From Acidobacteria bacterium RIFCSPLOWO2_12_FULL_65_11 (GTDB taxonomy: Bacteria > Acidobacteriota > Vicinamibacteria > Vicinamibacterales > CAVVIG01): a stretch of 40,908 bases of DNA. Numbering within the stretch: the stretch's first letter is position 1; each line of letters starts with the position of its first letter. The position numbers were made by a program, and so were the translations under genes. Under the pieces are notes generated by a model. That model was not told where the DNA came from and ran no database searches. It was given only the letters and a program-made list of their open reading frames with translations. The stretch is from assembly GCA_001767495.1 (NCBI GenBank), contig MELA01000006.1, forward strand, positions 1 to 40,908, read 5' to 3'. Of this stretch, positions 1 to 6,789 are shown piece after piece.

Positions 1-73
1 TGAATCAGCGATCGAGGGGCGTGACTGCGGCGGTCCGAAGAAAACTCACCGAGCGATTGTACCTTCTCGGCTC

Positions 74-102
74 CTGTCGCGCGGGCGGCTGGGACCTATA
101 AT
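74..102 (+). promoter_or_regulatory. Putative leaderless promoter of the mntA-hepT pair
   Basis: A perfect TATAAT lies at 97-102, only 6 nt before the ATG at 109. A weak -35 (CTGTCG, 74-79) sits 17 bp upstream. Transcription would start at or next to the A of the start codon, giving a leaderless mRNA, and no Shine-Dalgarno sequence is present. The same spacing recurs before the Uma2 gene (12081) and the hypothetical gene at 36178. Confidence 0.5.
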
Positions 103-108
103 GGGCCG

Positions 109-504
109 ATGGATTCTGCTCGGCTCGCGGCGGTGTGCCGCGCGCACGGCGTCCGGCTGCTGGTGCAGTTCGGGTCGACGGTATCGGGCCGTTCGCACCC
201 GGCCAGCGACATCGATTTGGCCGTGCTGCTGGAACGGCGGCTGGAGTCCATGACGGCAGAGGCCGAACTCGTCACCGATCTTCAGGCACTCATATCCGGT
301 CAGGACGTCGACGTGGCGCTGCTCAACGGCGCCGATCCCCTTCTCCTCAATAGGATCGCCGAGCGATGCCGACTTCTGTACGGCTCGCCGCGAGCGCTGT
401 GCGAGTTGAAGATGTACGCCTTCAAGAGGTACCAGGACCACCGCCGGTTCCTGGCGATGGAGCGCTCCTATGTGAGCGGGAAGATCAGAGCGCTGGCACA
501 ATGA
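109..504 (+). CDS. mntA: MntA-like minimal nucleotidyltransferase (antitoxin of a HEPN/MNT module)
   Basis: The 131-aa protein carries the minimal nucleotidyltransferase signature GS-X10-DxD (G22-S23, then D34-I-D36) that coordinates metal and ATP. In characterised MntA/HepT systems (family knowledge) this enzyme AMPylates a tyrosine of the HEPN toxin and so neutralises it. The next gene starts inside the stop codon of this one (ATGA, 501-504) and encodes the matching HEPN protein, so pair assignment is strong. It is a cytosolic protein. The start at 109 is supported by a perfect -10 box 6 nt upstream. The general alternative is an orphan nucleotidyltransferase, but the adjacent RX4HXY partner makes that unlikely. 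Confidence 0.85.
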   Translation: MDSARLAAVCRAHGVRLLVQFGSTVSGRSHPASDIDLAVLLERRLESMTAEAELVTDLQALISGQDVDVALLNGADPLLLNRIAERCRLLYGSPRALCELKMYAFKRYQDHRRFLAMERSYVSGKIRALAQ

Positions 505-935
505 CGGTCGATCGCGAGCTCATCACGCGCAAACTGCTTCTGATCGCCCAGGACCTGGATACGGTCGCGCCGTTCGCCACAAAGCCGGCCTCGACGTTTC
601 TGGGGAGCCGGATCGATCAGGCCGTCGTCGAGCGGCTCCTGGAGCGGATGATCGGCCGGATGATCGACGTCAACTATCACCTGATCACGGAGAGCGGGCA
701 GCCGCCGCCGGCCGATTATCACGCGTCGTTTCTGAAGCTCGCGGAACTGAGCATCGTCGATCCCGAGTTCGCGCGGCGGATCGCGCGCTGTGCCGGCTTG
801 CGCAATCGCCTCGTGCACGAATACGAGGACATCGATCCGCGCAAGGTGTTCGACTCGCTTCAGGCCGCCAGAAACGACATCCTCACGTACATGCGCTGCG
901 TGGAGACGTACCTCAACGGCCTTCCGGAACGCTGA
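501..935 (+). CDS. hepT: HepT-like HEPN-domain toxin (DUF86 family)
   Basis: A 144-aa, mostly alpha-helical protein. Near the C-terminus it carries RNRLVHEY (residues 101-108), the RX4HXY motif of HEPN RNases: R101 and H106 are the expected catalytic residues and Y108 the expected AMPylation target of MntA. The ATG at 501 overlaps the mntA stop by 4 nt, which implies translational coupling. An in-frame ATG at 366 would lie inside mntA and is not needed. The length and motif position fit the DUF86 family. The pair is apparently intact, so it is likely a working toxin-antitoxin or phage-defence module at the edge of the CRISPR island. Confidence 0.85.
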   Translation: MTVDRELITRKLLLIAQDLDTVAPFATKPASTFLGSRIDQAVVERLLERMIGRMIDVNYHLITESGQPPPADYHASFLKLAELSIVDPEFARRIARCAGLRNRLVHEYEDIDPRKVFDSLQAARNDILTYMRCVETYLNGLPER

Positions 936-951
936 GCGCGGGCGGAGCGCG

Positions 952-1077
952 AACTCGTCGTCCCTCCTTCCGCTGTTGCGGACGATAGCGGAGCTATCGA
1001 TCGAGAACGACGACGTGCTGACGTCGCCTCTCCTGCCGGGTCTCGAGCTGCGGCTCGCGAAGGTGTTCGAGGACTGA
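952..1077 (+). pseudogene. C-terminal remnant of a Uma2-family (DUF820) endonuclease-like gene
   Basis: The frame ending at the TGA at 1077 encodes ENDDVLTSPLLPGLELRL and then AKVFED. This matches the last about 30 residues of the intact Uma2 protein at 12093-12677 (ENDDVLTTPLLPGFELRL, then PKIFED). Over the final 76 nt the two copies differ at 10 positions by my hand count. No start codon, N-terminal half or nuclease core is present, so this is a 3' fragment lying directly behind hepT. It has the same orientation as the intact copy 11.6 kb away. Confidence 0.7.
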
Positions 1078-1080
1078 TGC

Positions 1081-1305
1081 TTAGGCGCCGGGCGCGGGAG
1101 ATACCTGGGGCAGGAGTTCGTCCAGGGTGATCAGTCCGTCGCGAACGGCCATGCAGGCACGAAGCACGTGCAGCTCGAACAACATGTCGTCGTGAGGAAA
1201 CTCCGCCCGCAGAACCTCTCTCAGTGAAGCCAGCTTGTCGGGTGGGATCCGTGCCTGTTCGGCCACGGGCTCGTAATCGAAGTAATCGACGGAAGCCATC
1301 TTCAT
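1081..1305 (-). CDS. Small hypothetical protein coupled to the PIN toxin
   Basis: A 74-aa acidic protein that I do not recognise as a named family. Its ATG (1303-1305) overlaps the stop of the upstream PIN gene in an ATGA arrangement, so it is cotranscribed and translationally coupled. Position and size suggest an antitoxin or accessory partner of the PIN protein. However, the usual order is antitoxin first, and no DNA-binding motif is evident. The function is therefore an inference from context only. Confidence 0.6.
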   Translation of the reverse strand: MKMASVDYFDYEPVAEQARIPPDKLASLREVLRAEFPHDDMLFELHVLRACMAVRDGLITLDELLPQVSPAPGA

Positions 1306-1751
1306 ATTTCAGACGGCGCGAGAATCTCGATGGTGCGAACGCCGACCGTGGCATTCAGCGCATTGATCTCCGCGCGCCGGCGTCGGTTCACCAAGTGCTT
1401 GAAGTTCCACGATAGTAGCACGTCCTGATCGGAGACCACGGCCGCCGCAACGTGGAGGGCGTCACTCACCATCAACGGCGTGAAAATGCCACGGTCGACA
1501 TAGCGCCTTGCCGGCGTGTTCATTTCCTCGGTAACTCGATGAACGGTGATGGCGTTCAACAACCGAAGAAGCCTGGAGCGTAGGGCCCCATCGGAAGCCT
1601 GCGCCAGCTCTTGTTGCGCAAGGTCGGAGGTTGACGCAACGAACTGGCCCAACCGCTGCCAGAACTCTTGAGTGTCTCGCTGGCGTTCAGGCGCGCGCAC
1701 GTCATGGTAGGCGCTGAAGACGGAGGTGTCGAGATACACGCGGAGTCCCAT
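1302..1751 (-). CDS. PIN-domain protein, VapC-like RNase toxin
   Basis: A 149-aa protein with the N-terminal beta strand and acidic residue typical of PIN domains (MGLRVYLDTSVFSAYHD, D8) and a later SDALHVAAAV helix with a conserved acidic residue. The segment VLLSWNFKHLVN is characteristic of a VapC-like PIN subgroup. The family consists of metal-dependent RNases, often type II toxins. I chose the ATG at 1751 because it begins right before the conserved strand. It also lies 2 nt after the TAG that ends a Csb2 fragment (1754-1756), which may allow coupled re-initiation. A longer open frame to 1928 reads through that Csb2 remnant in another frame and is rejected. Confidence 0.75.
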   Translation of the reverse strand: MGLRVYLDTSVFSAYHDVRAPERQRDTQEFWQRLGQFVASTSDLAQQELAQASDGALRSRLLRLLNAITVHRVTEEMNTPARRYVDRGIFTPLMVSDALHVAAAVVSDQDVLLSWNFKHLVNRRRRAEINALNATVGVRTIEILAPSEI

Positions 1752-1753
1752 GC

Positions 1754-1969
1754 CTATCTTGACGCCGAGAAGAGTCCGCCGCCGAAGTGTCGATTCCTGC
1801 CGAGAATGATGGGGCCCGGGACGGCCACGTCGAAGATCAGACGCGCGCGGCCGACCAGCCCAACCCCCGGCACTCCATGCAGATCGCGCGGCGTCACGCC
1901 TGGCTCGGGGAAACCGCGTCGGCGGCATTCGGCGGCAACATCGGCGTGCAGGCGAGTGCGCCCGTCTTC
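1754..1969 (-). pseudogene. Chimeric remnant: RhuM fragment joined in frame to a Csb2 C-terminus
   Basis: On the minus strand an open frame of 72 codons begins with EDGRTRL (1949-1969), identical to the RhuM segment at about 3759-3779. It then continues without a break into HADVAAECRRRGFPEP, GVPGVGLVGRARLIFDV and PGPIILGRNRHFGGGLF before TAG at 1754. The GPIxLGRxxHFGGGLF block is the glycine-rich C-terminal motif of the Csb2 (GSU0054, type I-G Cas5/Cas6) family. It resembles the remnant at 3186-3500 more than the intact csb2 of this locus. No usable start codon is evident. Confidence 0.7.
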
Positions 1970-1998
1970 GGCCCCGACCGTCGCCCGCGGTGGGACAC

Positions 1999-2238
1999 CT
2001 AACCGATCAAGCGGATCTCCCGCCGGTCGCCAATCGCCTCATTGACCACAACGAGCGCGCCGTCGTCGCCCGCCCGCAACTGCTCGTTGGCGTTGAGCAA
2101 CTCGACGCCATAGACGGTGCCGTCTGGGGCGAGATCAACATTCAACTCCTCGCTAACGCGAATGGTTTCGACTTCCCCGCTCTTTTCTTGAAGCCTGAGA
2201 TAGGCAATGTTCCGGCGCGGGTCGTAGGTGAGCTTCAT
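1999..2238 (-). CDS. DUF2283-family small protein
   Basis: A 79-aa protein beginning MKLTYDPRRNIAYLRL and containing VSEELNVDLAPDGTVYGVEL, the typical pattern of DUF2283: short beta-rich proteins with a conserved N-terminal YD..NIAYLRL and a following xxDxxxxGxVxGxE turn. The molecular role is unknown, and members often sit among toxin-antitoxin genes. The ATG at 2238 is embedded in a perfect 7-bp inverted repeat (2238-2257), so expression may be controlled at a start-overlapping operator or hairpin. A longer frame to 2403 runs into a RhuM remnant and is not a real N-terminus. Confidence 0.7.
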   Translation of the reverse strand: MKLTYDPRRNIAYLRLQEKSGEVETIRVSEELNVDLAPDGTVYGVELLNANEQLRAGDDGALVVVNEAIGDRREIRLIG

Positions 2239-2257
2239 GATACGGAAGATCGTATCA
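2238..2257 (-). promoter_or_regulatory. Inverted repeat overlapping the DUF2283 start
   Basis: TGATACG-(6 nt)-CGTATCA is a perfect 7-bp-arm inverted repeat whose left arm touches the start codon at 2236-2238. On the minus strand it contains TACGAT, a plausible -10 box 10 nt before the ATG. It could be an autoregulatory operator of the type found at toxin-antitoxin promoters, or an mRNA hairpin hiding the start. Confidence 0.4.
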
Positions 2258-2321
2258 CTTGGCGGCCTCAACAAGTCACTACGGGACAATCCGAACGAAC
2301 CCGCGCGAACGAATGTCGCGG

Positions 2322-2499
2322 ATGCGCTCGAGCACGGAGATGATGACGCCGAGGACTGGACGCGTCGTTCGACCTGCCGGGAGCCTTCGATGTGAACCGT
2401 CAAGTAATCCTTGACGGTTGCCGGTGTCTATTCCCCTTCGTCGAGGATGTTCTGAGTGTGGAGGTTGGCGTTCTGCTTGGTGGCCTGGAACAGCTCCGC
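2322..2499 (-). pseudogene. Second RhuM-family remnant, with stop and frameshift
   Basis: The minus strand reads AELFQATKQNANLHTQNILD, then EGE, an in-frame TAG, TPATVKDYLTVHIEGSRQVERR, and after a shift LGVIISV. This aligns with the better-preserved RhuM fragment at 3502-3825 (AELFQTTKQNVNLHIQNIFD ... VKDYVTVQTEGSRQVERRV ... LDVIISV). It therefore has one nonsense codon and at least one frameshift. It lies between the DUF2442 and DUF2283 genes and is clearly non-functional. Confidence 0.75.
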
Positions 2500-2589
2500 C
2501 GAAGTGGGCGCGCCGCCTGCCGTCGCTCAGCAGTATCGCTCCCTATATCGAACTCCCGGTTTGCAGCGACATCTGCGCGTTCGGTAGGT

Positions 2590-2874
2590 TTATCGCTCAT
2601 TGGCCACGACTGCTGCCCGAGGTGGGATACCCTCCCGCAGCGGGCCGTTCCAGATCAGCACGTCAGGACACAAGTCCGCCCCGTTCGGCCAGACGACGGT
2701 ACCGTGCTCAACCCGCGCGGACTGGAAGAGCGCGCGATCACCGCGAACCGGTTCGAACACAGGCCCGATGAGCAACCGCTCGACGTCCCGCTCAACTACT
2801 GAGCCATCCGTCAACGCCAAGCGAAGATGGAAGCCATCGAGCGGCGTGACGCCGACAATTCGAAGAAGAGTCAC
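2590..2874 (-). CDS. DUF2442-family protein
   Basis: A 94-aa protein with the DUF2442 pattern: an N-terminal strand, LRLALTDGSVVERDVERLL, GPVFEPVRG and the diagnostic TVVWPNGADLCPDVL near the C-terminus. The family is small and cytosolic with unestablished activity. It is very often encoded directly after a DUF4160 gene, as here (9-nt gap). The pair has been suggested to behave like a toxin-antitoxin module, but that is not shown by this sequence. The gene appears intact. Confidence 0.75.
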   Translation of the reverse strand: MTLLRIVGVTPLDGFHLRLALTDGSVVERDVERLLIGPVFEPVRGDRALFQSARVEHGTVVWPNGADLCPDVLIWNGPLREGIPPRAAVVANER

Positions 2875-2883
2875 TGCGCCATT

Positions 2884-3105
2884 CTACTCCAGCGGGGCGA
2901 TGGGTTCAGGCGCGCGGCCGCTGCGGGCAAGACTCCAATCCGTGCGCAGATCTTCTTGATGAGCCGCCGCCCATTCGCGAACGAGAGCCAGAGCCCTCGG
3001 CGGCAGGCTGCCCGCGTAGACGGCACGCGTCTCGATCTCCATGAGTACTTCGTGCTCGCCGTACTCCGCATGAAAATGCGGCGGCGCGTGGTCGTTGTAG
3101 AACAT
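2884..3105 (-). CDS. DUF4160-family protein, N-terminus probably replaced
   Basis: A 73-aa protein starting MFYNDHAPPHFHAEYGEHEV and continuing with GSLPPRALALVREWAAAH, the hallmark of DUF4160 (DH.PPHFHA plus a C-terminal EWA..H..DL). Usual members have roughly 14 more residues before MFYNDH (a start like MPxI..F.GI.I.). Here the upstream in-frame sequence is unrelated and has no start codon. The protein is therefore slightly N-truncated at the junction with the Csb2 remnant upstream. It is probably paired with the following DUF2442 gene. Whether it still folds is uncertain. Confidence 0.65.
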   Translation of the reverse strand: MFYNDHAPPHFHAEYGEHEVLMEIETRAVYAGSLPPRALALVREWAAAHQEDLRTDWSLARSGRAPEPIAPLE

Positions 3106-3185
3106 GGAACCGCTAACCTTCGCGTGGGCGCCCTTGAAGATCCGGTTCGTAGTTCACCGGCGTCCGGAAGCAATCTCGGACCTGC

Positions 3186-3500
3186 TCACCGAGCCGTTCC
3201 CGCGAATAGCCCGCCGCCAAAATGACCGCTCCTACCGAGGACGATGGGGCCCTCGACGGCGAACGTCAGGCGAGCGCCGCCAACCAAGCCTATCCCGGGC
3301 ACGCCGCGCAGCCCGCGAGGCGCGACGCGCGGCTCGGGAAGACCACGACGACGGCATTCCGCGCGAAGGTCGGCGGAAAGAGCTTCCGCGGCGCCAACCT
3401 GTTTTGTGTGACGCGTGACCTGATAGGGCGTCACGCTCTCCAGGTCCGCGATGCTGCGAAGAGTGGATCCGTATCGGCGTCAATGGACGTCGCACGCAAC
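3186..3500 (-). pseudogene. Csb2 C-terminal remnant of a second lineage, frameshifted
   Basis: The minus strand first reads DTDPLFAASRTWRA and then, after one frameshift near 3432, SVTPYQVTRHTKQ, LRAECRRRGLPEPRV, GVPGIGLVGGARLTF and GPIVLGRSGHFGGGLF. WRSVTP, the GLPEP block and GPxxLGRxxHFGGGLF are landmarks of the C-terminal part of Csb2 (Cas5/Cas6 of type I-G). The remnant matches the fragment at 1754-1969 closely but differs from the intact csb2 (GPLVIGAGRHCGFGLMAG), so it comes from another Csb2 lineage. It directly abuts the end of the RhuM fragment at 3502. Confidence 0.7.
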
Positions 3501-3501
3501 A

Positions 3502-3825
3502 TCAAACACGCAGGGACTTGACGCGGTAGCCGACGGAGATGATGACGTCGAGGTTGCAGTGGGCGACGCGTCGTTCGACCTGCCGGGAGCCTTCGGTTTG
3601 AACCGTCACGTAATCCTTGACGTTTGCCTCCGGCGTCAATTCCCCTTCGTCGAAGATGTTCTGAATGTGGAGGTTGACGTTCTGCTTGGTGGTCTGGAAC
3701 AGCTCCGCCATATCGCGATGGGAGAGCCAGACGGTCTCGCCTTCCATGCGGACTTGCAGGCGAGTGCGCCCGTCTTCGGTCTGGTAGAAGAGGAATTCGC
3801 CGGGGTCGGCCCGGCACGAAGTCAT
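3502..3825 (-). pseudogene. RhuM-family gene, N-terminal third only
   Basis: This 107-codon frame encodes FLFYQTEDGRTRLQVRMEGE, VWLSHRDMAELFQTTKQNV, NIFDEGELTPEANVKDYV and LDVIISVGYRVKSLR before a stop. This is the conserved N-terminal part of RhuM-family proteins (KilA-N-like virulence/phage-related proteins, usually around 300 residues or more). The break falls right after GYRVKSLR, where intact members continue with the rest of the protein. Here a Csb2 remnant follows instead. The gene begins 21 nt after the end of csb2, so it could be cotranscribed with the CRISPR genes. A truncated N-terminal domain could still be translated. Confidence 0.75.
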
Positions 3826-3846
3826 TCGCCATATGCGCGGCTCACT

Positions 3847-5379
3847 TCAGCGGTCGACTCCAGCCATCAGCCCAAAGCCGCAGTGCCGACCAGCGCCGAT
3901 CACAAGCGGGCCTGGCACTTCAAGGCCGCCCTTGAAGCGCAGCTTCAAGTGAACGGCGGACTGGGTCAGTAGATGATTAGGCCGGATGTAGCCGGTCGGG
4001 CGCTTGTCGCGGCCATACTTGTGAGCCGAGAGGGACTTCGGAAAATGCGAGAGCGAGCTTGACTCGAACTCACACTGCTGATCGATACCCGCCTGTGCGA
4101 GCGCCTTCTCGATCAGCTTGCGGGCCTTGTCGGGCTTGTGATCGTCGTGACCGGGAAGGATGACCGGGGTGACACTGGCCCAAGCGTTGGCGGGTTGTGT
4201 ATAGAGGCGGGCGACCTTGTCGCCCTGCACGCGCACCAGCGTCGGCGGGTGATCGAGCTTCGTTTCTGGCGTTGGCTTGAGTGGCTGACCGCCGAGCAGC
4301 ATCGCCAGATCCCGCAGCACCTGGTCGTCGCCAAGCGGCGCCGCGATCATCACGCGACGCACCGACTGATCAGTCTGAGCGTGCCCGATCGAAGGCATGG
4401 GCAGATACGACAACTGCCGGTGCTCCGTCCCGCCGGCCCGGGCATGGCCGGCGACGTACGTCTTGACCCAATCTTTATCCACATCCCCAGGTCGGGATCG
4501 CCCCATCGCCTCGATCGCCAGATGGCGAACCATGCCGGCAATGTGGATCAGCCTGTCCTGCGGATAGGAGAAGAGAGTCCCATCCCGCTGCAATTCGAAC
4601 ACCTCCGATGGGCGCTGCGCCGGATCGCCGTGGCGGCGGTAACCCACCATGCGAAAGACTGACAGCGATGGAACGGGAGAATAGGACTCGTCCCCCTTCG
4701 AATCAACGCTAATACGACTGAGGAACGCTTGGTGTGTTGCGATGAGAGCATCGAGTGTTCCGTCGATCGGTGTGCGCAGAACCACTGGACTTGAATCGGA
4801 GACTGGCCGCCAATACTCGCCTGGCAGTGCCACACTCTCTCGCTCCGAGAGAACCGACACATCCGCAGCAACCATGTCAACACCCCAACCCAAGTGGGTA
4901 ATCGATCGCGCGGCAACGGTAAGGGTTTCAAGGTCCGGACAATCTCCATTCCCAAGGGGAAAGAGGTAGTGAATGTGACTGCCTTGTGGAATGTCCGCGA
5001 GACACATCCGCGAGGAGCCAACGGTCTTCATCGTCTTCAGATCTACCGGACGGTGCGGCTTCGATGGCTCCTGGCGTTTGGCCCAGTACGAGCCGGGCAC
5101 ATCCATGTCATTGTTGGGAACTGCGATCCGGAACGGAACGCTGACATGATGTCTCGGGGCCACGATAGTCGGAGCATCCTGTCGCTGCAGCCAAGCCAAT
5201 ACAGGCTGCGCGCTTTCCTTGAACCGCTCCCGCTGCCAACGACTCGCCGCAGCCGCGACGAGTGCCTGGAACAACCGCAGCGGCGATGGCGGCCATTCCG
5301 GTTGATCAGCATCGGCGCGACCGTGGAAGGACGGAGCCGGATCAAGAAACGTAACCGAGACGCGGAGAATGTTGAGCAT
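3847..5379 (-). CDS. csb2: Csb2, fused Cas5/Cas6-like protein of type I-G CRISPR
   Basis: A 510-aa protein of the GSU0054 family. The N-terminus has the Cas5-like ferredoxin strand and the family motif FHGRADADQPEWPPSPLRLF. The C-terminal third carries WASVTPVILPG and the glycine-rich loop GPLVIGAGRHCGFGLMAG of RAMP/Cas6-like folds. By family knowledge it is thought to process crRNA (Cas6 role) and to hold the 5' handle (Cas5 role) in the Cascade complex. It starts 12 nt after the cas7 stop as the last intact gene of the effector operon. Both the length and the C-terminal loop are complete, so it looks functional. The two Csb2 remnants downstream belong to another lineage. Confidence 0.9.
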   Translation of the reverse strand: MLNILRVSVTFLDPAPSFHGRADADQPEWPPSPLRLFQALVAAAASRWQRERFKESAQPVLAWLQRQDAPTIVAPRHHVSVPFRIAVPNNDMDVPGSYWAKRQEPSKPHRPVDLKTMKTVGSSRMCLADIPQGSHIHYLFPLGNGDCPDLETLTVAARSITHLGWGVDMVAADVSVLSERESVALPGEYWRPVSDSSPVVLRTPIDGTLDALIATHQAFLSRISVDSKGDESYSPVPSLSVFRMVGYRRHGDPAQRPSEVFELQRDGTLFSYPQDRLIHIAGMVRHLAIEAMGRSRPGDVDKDWVKTYVAGHARAGGTEHRQLSYLPMPSIGHAQTDQSVRRVMIAAPLGDDQVLRDLAMLLGGQPLKPTPETKLDHPPTLVRVQGDKVARLYTQPANAWASVTPVILPGHDDHKPDKARKLIEKALAQAGIDQQCEFESSSLSHFPKSLSAHKYGRDKRPTGYIRPNHLLTQSAVHLKLRFKGGLEVPGPLVIGAGRHCGFGLMAGVDR

Positions 5380-5391
5380 GATGCCCCTCCG

Positions 5392-6789
5392 CTATTTCTT
5401 GCCCTTGACCTTAACAGCGATGCCCCCGCTGACTTCCACGTCGATCTTGGCACCGATGGCCAGTTCATCGAAGGTCACTTCGACCTTACCTCTGTGGAAG
5501 GTGGTACTGTCGGCGGTGGCAACCTCGATCTCTTTCGGCTGGTCTTTACCGCCCTTCTTCCCACCCTTCAGAGTGAACTTCCTTTCTGTCGCGTCAATCG
5601 ACACGACAACGCCACTGAGCTTCTCTCCGTCACCCTTGATGTCCTTGGCCGCCAGCGCCTGCTCAAACGGAACGTCCCGATCGGGTCCGTCCTCTGATGA
5701 CTTGATTACCCGTTTGGGATTGAGACCGAACGCGTTGGCGGCTGCCTCCGCGTACTGTTTAGCCTCTACATGAGTGAGATGACAATGTTCGCGCCTGCCG
5801 GTCGCGTGCACAATCTCGAAGGTCTTGGACTTCCCTTCGTCCGCTGGAACAAGGTTGCACCCCTGGCGCAGATAGGTGTCTTGGGTCGCAGTGAGGACGG
5901 TAAGCGCCAGCCCCAGAATGTACCGCCGGAGGACCAAGGTCTGCTCGAGAGACAGTGACCCGTCGGAATCGAGAACTGCGAGGCGACGGAGCGCGGCAAG
6001 CCCGAGTATCGCGTCGCGGCGAATGCTACCCTGATGCTTGTCACCCCTCATTAACTGCACGCCGCCGTGCGTCGGGTCCGGCTTGCCTGGCTGCTTGCCG
6101 ATCGGCTGACTCACATAGCCCTTCGCCGCGAGGTCATTGTCACTCGCATCGATGCCGTCTAGTAGACCTTCCTTGTTGAAGTTGATGACGGGGTTGTATT
6201 GAGCGTGTCGGGAGTGGCGATGGACATTGAACGCTCTGATCGTCGCCGACACCAGCCGCGGCCACTTGGCCTGACTGCCGCGCGAATCCCACACGCCGAA
6301 TACGAGCGAGGTAGGAGCGACCTTCGCCAGCGGCTGGGCATTTCCCTTGAGCAACTCCTGGAATGCCGCGTCCAAGATCACCTTCAGCGATGAGCATCGA
6401 ACGATGGCATCACCAGAGCGGTGTCCTGCGTCCAGGAGGTTGACCGTTTGCTGTTCGTTGATCTTGATGTTCACCTGTGGCACGAGCCCGGCATATTCCG
6501 GCTTGGTGAACAGTGGCTCCATCCGGTTCCCTTGTGAACCGACGGTGTCCAGCAGGCAGACATTCGTGCCGTCCGGGAATGTGTCGACGTTGTAACCACC
6601 CTGGAAACGGCCGGGATCGGTCCCTAGCTCTCCGGCGAAAGTGGCCGGGAAGAATACACCGTCGGGACCTTCGACCGGTTCCAGTGACTCGCGGATGACC
6701 AAGGCCGCTGGACCACCATCTTGTAGCCACTCGTCGTACCTCTTAAGAAGGCCTTCTTGCTCCGGCGTCAATTCGTGGGATTCACTCAC
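5392..6789 (-). CDS. csb1: Cas7 (Csb1, GSU0053 family) with extra C-terminal domain
   Basis: A 465-aa Cas7 backbone subunit of type I-G. Recognisable family segments are FFPATFAGELGTDPGRFQGG, CLLDTVGSQGNRMEPLF, DAGHRSGDAIVRCSSL and LVFGVWDSRGSQAKWPRLVS. By family knowledge it would polymerise along the crRNA spacer. Its ATG overlaps the csb3 stop by 8 nt. After about residue 385 comes an unusual 80-residue tail: GVVVSIDATERKFTLKGGKK, Lys/Gly-rich turns, FDELAIGAKIDVEV and a KVKGKK end. It reads like a small beta-barrel of OB/DUF5666 type. It is in frame with no sign of a sequencing artefact, so it appears to be an added domain. Confidence 0.9.
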   Translation of the reverse strand: MSESHELTPEQEGLLKRYDEWLQDGGPAALVIRESLEPVEGPDGVFFPATFAGELGTDPGRFQGGYNVDTFPDGTNVCLLDTVGSQGNRMEPLFTKPEYAGLVPQVNIKINEQQTVNLLDAGHRSGDAIVRCSSLKVILDAAFQELLKGNAQPLAKVAPTSLVFGVWDSRGSQAKWPRLVSATIRAFNVHRHSRHAQYNPVINFNKEGLLDGIDASDNDLAAKGYVSQPIGKQPGKPDPTHGGVQLMRGDKHQGSIRRDAILGLAALRRLAVLDSDGSLSLEQTLVLRRYILGLALTVLTATQDTYLRQGCNLVPADEGKSKTFEIVHATGRREHCHLTHVEAKQYAEAAANAFGLNPKRVIKSSEDGPDRDVPFEQALAAKDIKGDGEKLSGVVVSIDATERKFTLKGGKKGGKDQPKEIEVATADSTTFHRGKVEVTFDELAIGAKIDVEVSGGIAVKVKGKK

